Part shown: piece after piece, positions 39,831-49,360 of the stretch
Layout: every line of letters starts with the position of its first letter
Position numbering within the stretch: the first letter of the stretch is position 1
Assembly (NCBI GenBank): GCA_029721515.1
Contig: CM056564.1
Location: 6,269,011 to 6,333,010, forward strand
Direction: 5' to 3'
Length of the DNA stretch: 64,000 nucleotides
Source of the DNA: Synanceia verrucosa
Taxonomy: Eukaryota; Chordata; Actinopteri; Perciformes; Synanceiidae
Program-made: the position numbers and the translations under genes
The notes under the pieces: model-generated
What the model saw: the letters and a program-made list of their open reading frames with translations, nothing else
Databases searched by the model: none
What the model was told of the DNA's origin: nothing

Positions 39831-40487
39831 GGACACTATGTAATTTTTTTCTCCCATCTAGTGGTTAAATTTGACTTTGCATGCATTCCAACATGGTTGG
39901 AACTACAGTAAGCAGAATGGGTCAACTCCCGGGTGGCCACTATCACTGCGGTTCCCCAGTCCCCGACCCAGAGCTCGGGTCCTTTTTCCACGGACCTCCA
40001 CAGCCCTCCTCTGGAGGACTTCCCGGTGAGCCCTGGCCGGCCGTGGACAAGCATGGGGCGCCCCCGGGCAGTCACTCAACGCGGATCCTCGGCCCAGAGC
40101 TCCGGTCATTTTATGGCCCTTTTATGCTTTTTTGGCGATGAGGATTCGGCGTGGCATAAATATGGTCTTGTATTATGATCAAAAGTGCAGTGCAGGTTTT
40201 AGTTTAGTGCTGGGTAAGTAAAACCGGCGTCTTCACCTTGCTTCTCTGTGAAAAGTGAATTGCAAAATTTTGTCCTAAGGGTACTTAGCAGGTAGTGCTT
40301 TATGTCCCTCTGGTGGCAGCAGAGCTAGCTGAAAGATCGGCCACAACCAGATCTATTATTGCAGCCATAAAAGGCACACAAACATGGCATTTTTGTTTAT
40401 TTAATGTATCCTATCAAAATGATTGCTATTTTATTTTTGTTGCTAAAATATTGTGTGAACGTAAATTGTCACGTAGTGCTCTATAGA
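39831..40487. repeat. TIR-like element with a GC-rich core
   Basis: The left end 'ggacactatgtaattttt' faces a right end whose reverse complement is 'gagcactacgtgacaattta', an imperfect inverted pair. The core at 39915-40110 is strikingly GC- and CpG-rich ('cccgggtggcc', 'ggccggccgtgg', 'gcgcccccgggc') compared with the surrounding AT-rich DNA. Overlapping open frames on both strands here reflect base composition and not genes. The left end resembles a common fish repeat. Confidence 0.45.
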
Positions 40488-40524
40488 GTAAGTATTTATC
40501 ATTGGGAAATGAGCAGATCATAAA

Positions 40525-40590
40525 TGAGCAGACCGGCTTCAGGCCGGCATGGATTCAGCCGCACAGTGGACCTGGTGTTGTCTTCTTCAA
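40525..40590 (+). pseudogene. Tiny LINE reverse-transcriptase-like remnant
   Basis: The frame reads EQTGFRPAW and, after a shift, SRTVDLVLSS. This resembles the 'xxQ(A/C)GFRPGxSTVDLVxxS' motif of non-LTR reverse transcriptases. Only about 65 bp survives, so family and authenticity are uncertain. Confidence 0.3.
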
Positions 40591-40594
40591 CACA

Positions 40595-40690
40595 GCATGA
40601 TGTCTAGTAAATTATGGTTCCATTCACACTCAAATATACCATAAAGCAGGGAAAGCTTTAGGGTGTGGCTTGGGTGATTGTCAAGTTACT
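40595..40690 (+). repeat. Fragment of the fold-back family
   Basis: 'cagcatgatgtctagtaaat', 'accataaagcaggg' and 'agctttagggtgtggct' parallel 600-720 and 18100-18190. Confidence 0.5.
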
Positions 40691-41041
40691 GTTTTATGTA
40701 TTTTAAGTCTTTCACAGTATGTTTTTCTGAAAGTTAATTGAAATAATTTGGTTGCCTAAAAATGTCTCATTCAGTTTTCCGTTGTACTCCACCCTTTCAC
40801 TTCACATAATGGAATAAGGTGTAGATACCTGTTATTCTGTGCATTTGACACAAAATGCTTCCGTTTTTAATTCAAGTGAAAGATTTTACATTAAGGGATT
40901 TTAATCCATTAAAACATGATCAACTCCTCTAGCAAAGGTTAAACATGTTCTGACAGATGGAGAAAGTCTAATGTTTGTCTGTGAGACTGACTTTAATTGC
41001 TTACAGAATTTATGGTTGATTGAAAGATGAAGGTCAACATA

Positions 41042-41092
41042 CAGTCATGGAAAAAATTATTAGACCACCCTTGTTTTCTTCAATTTCTTGTT
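41042..41092 (+). repeat. Tc1 copy A terminal inverted repeat (3' side of transposase)
   Basis: 51-bp perfect inverted match to 42599-42649. Outside it is TA. Confidence 0.95.
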
Positions 41093-41338
41093 AGTTTTAA
41101 TGCCTGGCTCAACTAAAGGTACATTTGTTTGGACAATTATAATGATAACAACAAAAATAGCTCATGAGAGTTTAATTTAAGAACTAAGGATTATTCATTT
41201 TCCATGGTTTTCTTGATAATAACCAAAATTACTTATATTCTTACATCAATAGCTATGGCATTGTACCGCCAAAAACACTACTTTTAAGCATTCCATGTTT
41301 TTTTTCTGTTTGCTTTAAACACATGATACACACAAGAG

Positions 41339-42368
41339 TTAATACTTGATTGCATAACCATTGTTTTTGATGACTGCAGCCATGCGTCTTGGCATGCTCT
41401 CCACCAGCTTCTGACATTGTTCTGCTGTCACAGCAGCCCATTCCTGTTGGACAAATTCAAACAAATTTTCTTTGTTTTTGGGCTTGTGGTTCTCCATTTT
41501 GAGTTTGATGATTTTCCACAGGTTTTCAGTTGGATTAAGATCTGGTGATTGAGCAGGCCAAGGCATGGTGCGAATGTTGTGGTTCTCCATCCAGGCTTTA
41601 ACTGACCTTGCCGTGTGGCAAGGGACATTGTCTTTTTGGAAAATCCAGTCATTCGAGGCAGGAAAGAGTTTTCCAGCTGATGGAAGAAGACTGTTTTCAA
41701 GGGTAGTCCTGTACTTGACCTGGTTCATTCGGCCTTCACACAATTGCATTTGCCCTGTTCCACTCAGACTGAAACAACCCCAGATCATGACTGATCCACC
41801 CCCATGTTTTACTGTAGGGGCAAGACAGTCTGGGTTGTAAGCTTCTCCAGGCTTCCTCCTAACCAGTAAGTTGGCTGGAGTGGGCATCAATTCAAAATTG
41901 GATTCATCACTGAAGAGAACCTTAGCCCAATCATCAACAGTCCAATCCTTGTGGTCTCGAGCAAAGAGTAACCGGGCCTTCCTCTGCCTTTCATTGATGA
42001 AGGGCTTCTTGCGTGCTCTGTGTGACTTCAAACCAGCTTCAACAAGTCGGTTTCGAACTGTCCTTGCCGAGCAAGTCACATTTCTCGACAGTGCCCACTC
42101 ATTTTTAAGGTCCCTGGAGGTCTGACGACGATTCCTGACACAGGAACGGATGAGTGCACGGTCATCTCGTGGGGTAGAAAGACGTTTCCTGCCACGGCCA
42201 GGTAGCAATTTGGTAGTGCCATGTTCAGCTTGTTTTTTTGTTGTTGAAATGAACGGCTGTCTTGGAGATCTTCAGTTTTTTCGCTACCTGTCTCTCACTC
42301 ATGCCAATTTCCAGCAGTGCCAAGATGGCTGCCTTTGTTGCTTCACATAATTCTTTTGTTTTAGGCAT
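41339..42368 (-). pseudogene. Tc1 DD34E transposase, one frameshift
   Basis: The enzyme binds the terminal repeats and cuts and pastes the element. The start ATG is at 42368-42366 (MPKTKEL...). The first 47 codons encode a helix-turn-helix-like segment (ILALLEIGMSERQVAKKL) and then hit a stop, because the A run at 42233-42239 (T on the plus strand) has seven bases where six would keep the frame. The remaining frame, 42208-41339, is open for 289 residues. It holds the basic LPGRGRKRL motif, first Asp in VLFSDES (residue 101 of this frame), HGGGSVMIWGC, second Asp in QKDNVPCH (193) and Glu in DLNPTENLW (228). This gives a D-D-34-E triad. The total would be 342 residues, the usual Tc1 size. The single 1-base difference may be a true mutation or a homopolymer error. 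Confidence 0.92.
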
Positions 42369-42598
42369 TATGTGAGAGCTGACAACTTCTGAGTTGTGCT
42401 ACGGCTTGAATGTAAGCAGGAAACCACTCTAGGCCTTTGCATGTGCAGTGCTGCTTGTGACATGAAATGGCCTCTTATATACCCTGGGAATCAATTAAGC
42501 TTAAGAATGTCAAATAGGACATAAAGTATTATGTGACCAGCTGCATTTTTTGTTGTGTTCATTGTATTATACGTTTAGTGGTACCAGATATTAGAATG

Positions 42599-42649
42599 AA
42601 CAAGAAATTGAAGAAAACAAGGGTGGTCTAATAATTTTTTCCATGACTG
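42599..42649 (-). repeat. Tc1 copy A terminal inverted repeat (5' side of transposase)
   Basis: Perfect inverted partner of 41042-41092. Followed by TA at 42650-42651. Confidence 0.95.
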
Positions 42650-42654
42650 TACAT

Positions 42655-43012
42655 ACAGAGTCCAGACAGCTCATCTAGAAACTGCTCTGCAGTCTGAACG
42701 TCGTGGCTTCAGTTCTCTCCTGTACATTTTTTGTTTTCCTGTCAACTCTCAGAGGGCTTTTCACAAAGGTGTCTCTTATTGTGAAAAGCCTGTGTTGAGT
42801 GAGTCTAACGAATCAGTGTGTTTCATGAAAATGTGTGAAGTGACTCATATCTCAGCTGAAAGGTATCACAGCTGCAGAGGAGGTAACCTGTCAACAGCTG
42901 CTTATGGAGCTCACACACAGTTTCATTATCGTGACTGAGATCTTTTTGATCGAAAACAGAATCACGTTATTTATTTACCCATAAACACAACTTTAGGGTG
43001 ACGTTTTGAATT
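42655..43012 (+). mobile_element. SINE-like copy with tRNA-like head (copy 2 of 3)
   Basis: The head reads 'acagagtccagacagctcat', 'aactgctctgcagtctgaa' and 'gtcgtggcttcagttc' (B-box region). The body shares 'gtgactcatatctcagctga', 'tatcacagctgcagag' and 'cccataaacacaacttt' with the copy at 48438-48870. It begins only a few bases after the TA flank of the Tc1 element, so the transposon landed at or beside its 5' end. Confidence 0.6.
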
Positions 43013-43263
43013 AGATTGAAAACTTAATATCCAGTGGATCAGCTGAGAGGATACAGCACATGTCATATTAACTGCCGAAAAACTGGCTATTGATGGAGAT
43101 TCTCAGTCATCCAGGTCAAAATACACTAAATCCACTTCTTTTTTTGCTCTTATATATTACTGTGGACATTTGCTACGTTATACACTGTTTCTCTACTTTA
43201 AGAACGAAAGCTGTACACCTGTAAGGGATCCTTTCAGAAGCACAAAGCATGCAGACATCCATT

Positions 43264-43680
43264 AGCCTGGTCTTACCAGACCCTCATACTATCATTCAGA
43301 GGGTCTGGCATTCCTCCATTGAGAACCGATTTCAGACGGGAGGCGTGAACTCTGTTGAAGCTTGAAACGATTGGATCTGATTTTACCCAATCGCTATATG
43401 TTTGACGTATGTAATGAGTCGCTAGCATTCAGGCTAGCCAACTCCTTCAACACTAACGGAGCAAACTGAAAAATAAGACTTTTCCTGAACTCCGTGAGGA
43501 GTAAAGCCACAACATCTTTGTCAGTAATAAAACTGGTTAAACATTCCTCTTGCCCCGACTTGAAAAACGGATTGAATGGCTTCCTGGCTTGGAATTCATC
43601 CTGAGAAATCAAACCCAGACGTAATCTGCAGGGAAATGATAATTGAGCGGAAGATTACAGAGGGCTATGGCCAGGCTAGA
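43264..43680. mobile_element. Non-autonomous TIR element (TAGCCTGG ends)
   Basis: The left end 'tagcctggtcttaccagacc' and right end (reverse complement 'tagcctggccatagccct') form inverted termini. Flanking octamers 'gacatcca' and 'gacattaa' match at 6 of 8, a possible decayed 8-bp duplication (the octamer choice is tentative). The 72-residue minus-strand frame at 43394-43612 lies inside and is treated as repeat-derived. No transposase is present. Confidence 0.55.
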
Positions 43681-44074
43681 CATTAAAACCCCTTAAAAAG
43701 AAACATAGGATTGCTCAGCTATTTCTATTAATTTGAAATTTCATGCAAGAAAGTTTGTTAATCAGCTCAGAAAGACTATTTGTTATTCAGAGAAAAGTGT
43801 CTTTATGTTCTCACACTTTCCTGTGGATGAATTTCTACAGTCAGCACCCAGCCAAAGGTGGACGATGAGGAGGGCAGAGAAAGACCTTCAGGCTGACTTT
43901 ATCCCTCTTTGTTCCTATGTGTGGAGAATCCCCAAGTATCAACAACAAAAACTGCTGCCTGAACATGTCCCAGGGGTCTGATTAGCTCCATGGACCCTCG
44001 GCCCTGTCACTGGGATGGCTCTCTAAGGCTGGAGCCCATTGCTCCAGGGCAATGGCTCTCTTTCTTGTAGTGTG

Positions 44075-44075
<1 letters not shown>
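43681..44075. other. Non-coding sequence
   Basis: Nothing recognised. An 82-residue frame at 43733-43981 lacks domain or splice signals. Confidence 0.35.

Positions 44076-44106
<31 letters not shown>
44076..44106. repeat. (CA)n microsatellite
   Basis: About 15 CA units. Confidence 0.92.
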
Positions 44107-44108
<2 letters not shown>

Positions 44109-44344
44109 ATGTGTGTATAATACACTTCTTCTTGTGCCTATCAGACCTTGAAAGTGACATGCGTCTAGATCCTCATTTATCGTTAAAGAGGAAGAGGGTA
44201 TGCTGCCTCTTCAAGGTCTGAGCAGACAGGTTTGAGAGGTACAATGCTTTTTTTTTTAATATTCATTTCATTCAGGAGGAGGTCAACAAAAAGAAAGCTG
44301 TGATCAGAGCAGGGAAAACAAAGCACAATGCTAGCTTTATTTTC

Positions 44345-44349
<5 letters not shown>

Positions 44350-44405
<56 letters not shown>
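44350..44405. repeat. (AT)n microsatellite
   Basis: About 27 AT units, followed by 'acacgtatatatatacg', a motif echoed just left of Tc1 copy B (53085-53119). Confidence 0.95.
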
Positions 44406-44408
<3 letters not shown>

Positions 44409-44494
44409 GTATATATATACGTTTATCATTTAAAAATGAGTAACACACACTGTATCACCAGATATTAGGAACAAGGGAGAAGGATGTGCAAGCT

Positions 44495-45160
44495 TAAAGC
44501 TAGGGTTGGTAATGTTGCTCAAAGTCATTGTTGTTGTAATTGTTGAAATTGCACCCAACACATCCCAACAGAAATGTCAATATAATGCTCTCACAAAACA
44601 ATAAACTAATCCAGTATATGGAGTCTTCAGCCGTGAATGCCAACAATAACTACATTATGTTTATGCTCTTTATGTTCCTTGTGATCATTTTGGGGGAGTG
44701 GCTTTAAGTGGGCTCGCAACTTTAGAAGCTGACTTTGTTTCCATGTGGACAACACGGCCCCATCTCAGGAAACTGCTGAAACACTGTAATATATACAACC
44801 GGCCTGTGGGTGGTGCTGTAATGTAGCCATACAAAACAGAGAAGAAGAAAGAGCACGGTGTAAGTATAAAAACAAAGACTTAAAGAGGCGGCGCGGTTAA
44901 AGGAAGATCTGCATAGGCTGTACATACAGACACACCAGAGTGGAGTTTTGGGATTTATCCACTGTGGGAGGTGGTTTTCAAAATCTAGCGTGTACAGGCT
45001 CCTGAAACAACGGTTCAATGTGGAAGAAACAACCATACCATAAAAAACTCTGGCATTTACTCCTAAACCTGTCCCGTGTGGTCATGATCTGGAAACTGGA
45101 GCTGGTGCTGTTTGCGAATTTCAGTGAAAACAAAGTTGGCAACACTGGGCTGTTTATTTT
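44495..45160 (+). repeat. Dispersed fish repeat, 'agctagggttggtaat' family
   Basis: It opens 'cttaaagctagggttggtaa' like the fragment at 17371 and is internally rich in features of a known-looking fish repeat ('gtggacaacacggccccatc', 'aaagttggcaacactggg'). No coding capacity. The right boundary is approximate. Confidence 0.45.
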
Positions 45161-46390
45161 TTTTTGTGGTTGGATATTTTTCCATTAAGATTTAACAATA
45201 CGAGATTCCATTTCCCACAGACAGTGTTGGATGCTGTAGACCAACAGTTAGATTGGATGCCTCATCACATTCTGATTATTTGATAAAACGTCAAAATCTT
45301 TTTCAGGGTAGTGCTTTCCAAAGTGCATTTTGGAAAGAAACATTCAGTTCCTGAGCTTTGAAAATTCTGCGAACTGTGGTTGGAAAGATTACAAAGTTGA
45401 GAGAACTGACAATATAATCAGGAGCTTGAATCACTATTTTTAGATTTGGAGCTGATTTAAGATGAAATTCTGCAACTGTCAACAATGCTACTGCTCTGTT
45501 TTGCACCTCTCACCCACTTCCTCTCTAAAGCAAAAGCAGCTGGCTCATGGGTATTGTAGTATTTACTGTATCGTCTGTCTGCAACATGAGGAACAATGTT
45601 GATTTTATCAAAAATACTGTATAAGACACCCTGCATTCCATTGTTAATTGAGGATATTGTTCAAAGAAGAATGCATAAAGAGTAAAAAAAGATACCAATA
45701 ATATATATTTGATATTAATAGATATAAAAATAATGATTCCCATTGAGTGGTAGCTTTTTCTGTATTTCTCTCCATCTGCCCACCTTGTAGGTTTGTGTTT
45801 TCACATTAGTTCAGAGAACCAGTCAATAAGTGAATCTTTTGTTCAGTCCTGGGTGTTGTATAATCTCCATTATTGTTACAAGTTATTGGACCAGTTTGCA
45901 CTCAGAGCTTATTTACCACACAAGAAAAACAAAACCGCTTTACAATAAAAAACAGACTCCCACACAATGCCTGTGTGTAATTTTCTATCTATTATTTTGT
46001 TCAACTACTTTTGCCCGAAGGCCAGTCGAATACCATGGTGAGAATCAAGGACATGTTGGCTAAATGTTTCTCTTACGTCTTCAGCATAATCGGCTGGTGT
46101 TTATTGAGGACACAGCGGTCACAGATAACCTGCTGTGCTCTGTGTGTGTTTGCTGCTTCATCAAGATAGGACAGGTCTTTCTCTCTATATATACTGTACT
46201 CACCCTTTAGCATAAACACACACGTCAAGGCTGTTTTATTGGTACAGAATATTTACGCTGGCTGTGGTAATACCTTTTTGGAAAATAGATGAGACGTGCA
46301 GTGTTTTGTTTCAGGCTCAAATTGAATAGCTGGAAGGACAGCGCCAAACCTCACCAAGCTTAGTAAGGCTCTTAGTATTTTGTATTACCT
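45161..46390. other. Non-coding sequence, nothing recognised
   Basis: AT-rich with no supported feature. Confidence 0.4.
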
Positions 46391-46729
46391 CCACCAAGGA
46401 GGTTATGTTTTCACCGGGGTTTGTTTATTTGTTTGTTGGTTTGTCGGTTTGTTGGTTTGCAAAGTAACTCAAATAGTTGTGGACTGATTTTGATGAAATT
46501 TTCAGGATTAGTCAGAAGTGGCGGAACTTAAAACTGATTAAAATTTTGGTGGTGATTGGATCCGATTCAACGGAACCACCAATCAGTTTTAAGTTAGGCC
46601 ACTTCTGACCAATCCTGAAAATTTCATCAAAATCAGTCCACAACTATTTGAGATACTTTGCAAACTGACAAACCAACAAGCCAACAAGCCAACAAACAAG
46701 CCCCGGTGAAAACATAACCTCCTTGGTGG
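46391..46729. repeat. 339-bp near-perfect palindrome (fold-back element)
   Basis: The left arm (46391-46540) and right arm (about 46579-46729) are reverse complements with only scattered differences. Both outer ends read 'ccaccaaggaggttatg' and 'ttttcaccgggg' inward. The symmetry centre is near 46560, with a short loop holding 'ggattggatccg'-type sequence. The arm resembles a repeat family widespread in animals that gives spurious Leu/Val/Cys-rich frames such as those at 46589-46896. No transposase is encoded. Confidence 0.85.
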
Positions 46730-47538
46730 CAGGGGTAACTTAAAATAATTTTTAAAAAAAGTCGCCACCACGGCGGAGGTCTGCACTCTCTGAGTGTTTT
46801 TCTGGTTTTATATATATTTGTTGTCTGTGTTTGGAAGGTGTGGCTAACTTTCCTCTGAAAAGGCACACCTAATACCCATTCACTACATTCAACCACACCA
46901 TAAAAGCCTAGATACCTCCTCTAATTAAAAAAAAACCTGTGCTAATGATGTGAGATCTGTACAGGTATGTTAGAGTCATTGTCAAGATTTTACTGGAATG
47001 ACTGCCAACAGTTTATTAGCAGTAGCATTAACAGCAATATTCACAGATGAGTATTTCATATTTTCATGTCATTAGTGACTCTCTGGTGTGTAAAGGCATT
47101 TGGGGCAACTCATCCTCAACAAGCAGTGTGCCACAAGTGAATGCAGCCATTGTGATGTTAAGAAGCAGTGTGCAGTCCTTCTACAGAGACAGTAATATGG
47201 CATGACGTCCTTGCTGTACTATGTGTGATGCTGTATTATGGGGATGGATGGGGAACATGCCCAAACACGTATTGCACATGTAAACATCATAATTCCTTAG
47301 AAGGTTGTGTGGCATCCCCTGGCCAACATCACAGTGTGATCACAGCCTTGGATTTACACAGAAAAAAAAGCAGGAACAGCAGATCACATGACAAAAGAAA
47401 TCCTTGAAGAGCAGCGACTGACGAGCTAGCCAAGAAATTTGAAGTTGTGGTATCGATGTCCCACAGCTGACAAAGAGCATTTCACATATGTGAAAATTCA
47501 TAGAAATCTGAATATACCCCAAAAGAAACTGTTTGAAC
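46730..47538. other. Non-coding sequence, nothing recognised
   Basis: No supported feature. Confidence 0.4.
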
Positions 47539-47701
47539 ATCCATCCATTTTCTACCTCTTATCCTCACATAGGGTCTTGGGGGGGCTGGAGTCTATCCCA
47601 GCTGTCTTAGGGTGAACGGCAGGGTACACCCTGGACAAGTCTCCAGTTCATCACAGGACACATAGAGACAGACAACCACTCACACTCACATTCACACCTA
47701 C
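47539..47701 (-). mobile_element. Truncated RTE-tailed retroposon copy
   Basis: On the minus strand it matches the 3' half of the unit at 17458-17800, almost base for base ('ccagggtgtaccctgcc', 'gaactggagacttgtcc'), and ends in the same 'gataagaggtagaaaatgga' tail. The 5' part is missing, as expected for incomplete reverse transcription. Confidence 0.7.
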
Positions 47702-48437
47702 CCTGATTTTTCTTTTCTGTTCTTCAATGTCACAAAGCTGACAGGAAATAGTGAAATCATTCTAAACAGCCCTTCACAGTAAAATGCTTCACACTTCTTT
47801 ACCATCACATTCTGGTCCTTTAGTGCAACAAATTTCCACCCCTCAAAAAATGTCTTAACTGACTCCGCCATCTTTGTCCCAACTCCTCGTCCATGAGCTG
47901 GAGTTACATCATGATGAATGTTGACCAAACTAAACAAAAAGGGATGTTTGTTTTTCTGTTATGCAGATAATTGGACGTTGTAAATTATCCCATGGTTTTT
48001 GAAGTAATAATTGCAATGTGATTACCTAACAACAGCAACACAATACACTACACACAAATGTAATCTGATTAGATCTGATTAATGCACTGCTTTGTAACAA
48101 CACACTGACATAAGGAGTCAATTACTGGGGATGCAAAGGATAAACTGCATCAATACTATTTTTCTGTGCTCATCCTCAACTGACGAGGTACCTCAGATCA
48201 GTGTCAGCCTGCAGACTAAATATGGATAATGAAATGAAAAAAACAAGCTAGCTAGCTTGACCACTTGGGCTCACATGGGCTTACCTGTTCTACATGAAAT
48301 CAAACACATCTGATTTCATGTCTGATCAGTGTCCTTAACCATCATAGAGAACCAGAGAGACAAGTAAGATCAGAGGGAAGCTGCAGAAACTAAGTGTGAT
48401 TCTTCTCTTTACTTCACTGGTAGAGAAGGTAACTGAC
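47702..48437. other. Non-coding sequence, nothing recognised
   Basis: No supported feature. Confidence 0.4.
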
Positions 48438-48870
48438 CACCTGGTAGCTCAGCAGGTTGAGAACATGTTTGACAACCTAAAGGTTGTGGGTTGTGTTGTC
48501 CTTCTTTCACCTCTCTGAGGATGGTTTCACTCGTATTGTTAAAGGCCTGCCTTCAATGAGCCTGACAACCTGAACCAAAATCAGTTCAATAAAAACACTC
48601 AGGGCTGATAAGAGCCTGAATTCCTCAAAAATGTCTCAGAGGAGGAAGTCAGTGCAAACAAGACTGACACATTTTTCTTTTAAGACAAAACGAAAAATGA
48701 TTTTATCAGCTTTCTGAACAAGTGACTCATATCTGAGCTGAAATGTATCAAAGCTGCAGAGCTTTGGGATATTAAACTTGATCTTTTGGACAAAAAGCAG
48801 AATAACATCATGTGTTTACCTATAAACACAACTTTGGGGTGAAGCCTTGGACTTTGAAAGAGTCTTTCTC
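48438..48870 (+). mobile_element. SINE-like copy with tRNA-like head (copy 3 of 3)
   Basis: The head 'ctggtagctcagcaggttga' is a good tRNA A-box region and 'aggttgtgggttgtgttg' a decayed B-box region about 40 bp later. The body shares the core 'gtgactcatatctgagctga', 'tatcaaagctgcagag' and 'cctataaacacaacttt' with copy 2. It also has about 100 bp of extra sequence between head and core. Confidence 0.6.
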
Positions 48871-49040
48871 CCTTCAAAAAAAAACAAAAAAAAAACCCTT
48901 AAACTACACGTATAATCAGTTACATACAATTAAATACTAATTTAATGAATCAGTGATTCAGTATAAAAGCCACAAGTCATGAGACATCACTGAAGTCTTT
49001 TCAGTACAGGTTTATGTCACCAAAGCTGGTGATGTGCTGA

Positions 49041-49360
49041 CAACAACTTCGAGCTCAAAGCTCTAAAAACGGTGGAGACGATGGTGGACTCCAGGAAGAA
49101 CAAACCTCCACCTGTTTCCATCACTCCTCAGTCACCTCTGTGGAGTCTTTCCACTCAAGGTCTCAAAAAAGAAGAAGAAGCAGGTGAAGATGTAACCTAT
49201 CAAAGACAGTCATGGTGTACTTCTACCCCGCCCACCACCGTCCATCCTCACCTCCTCCATCCTCCATCCTCACCTCCTTTAGCCTCTATCCTTCAAGGAC
49301 TAGGCCAGGCTGCAGCATATCATCCGCTCTGCAGAGAAAGTGATCAGCCACAGACATAGA
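49041..49360 (+). pseudogene. Decayed L2/CR1-like LINE reverse transcriptase fragment
   Basis: The frame reads NFELKALKTVETMVDSRKN, resembling the 'NxLELNxxKTxEMVVDFRKN' block of fish L2/Maui-type LINEs. After a gap and frame change, RLQHIIRSAEKVIS appears near 49309-49350, matching the 'RLQRIIRSAEKVIG' block downstream of the RT. A large internal deletion has replaced the middle with low-complexity CCTCCATCCTCA sequence. The 95-residue frame at 49072-49359 is therefore not a gene. The family assignment is from recognition only. Confidence 0.6.

Larger units (their letters stand above)
41042..42649 (-). mobile_element. Tc1/mariner transposon, copy A (near-complete)
   Basis: A 1608-bp Tc1-type cut-and-paste element. 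Perfect 51-bp terminal inverted repeats start CAGTCATGG at 41042-41092 and 42599-42649, and they extend imperfectly to about 68 bp. It is flanked on each side by TA (41040-41041 and 42650-42651), the duplicated target dinucleotide. The transposase lies on the minus strand. It is almost identical to copy B at 53120-54725, in opposite orientation about 10.5 kb away. Very low divergence between the copies implies recent activity. The subfamily name was not determined. Confidence 0.95.

Noticed and set aside
39836..40178. Overlapping proline/glycine-rich frames on both strands
   Set aside because: Produced by the GC-rich block of a repeat. All frames are open there, which indicates composition and not coding selection.
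46589..46896. Cys/Leu/Val-rich open frames resembling membrane peptides
   Set aside because: They are translations of the palindromic repeat arm.
48438..48505. Functional tRNA gene
   Set aside because: The A-box region is good but the B box is decayed and the cloverleaf cannot close. It is followed by a repeat body shared with two other loci, so it is a SINE-like head.
49072..49359. 95-residue plus-strand frame as a gene
   Set aside because: It joins LINE remnants with low-complexity CCTCC repeats, and the LINE blocks lie in different frames.
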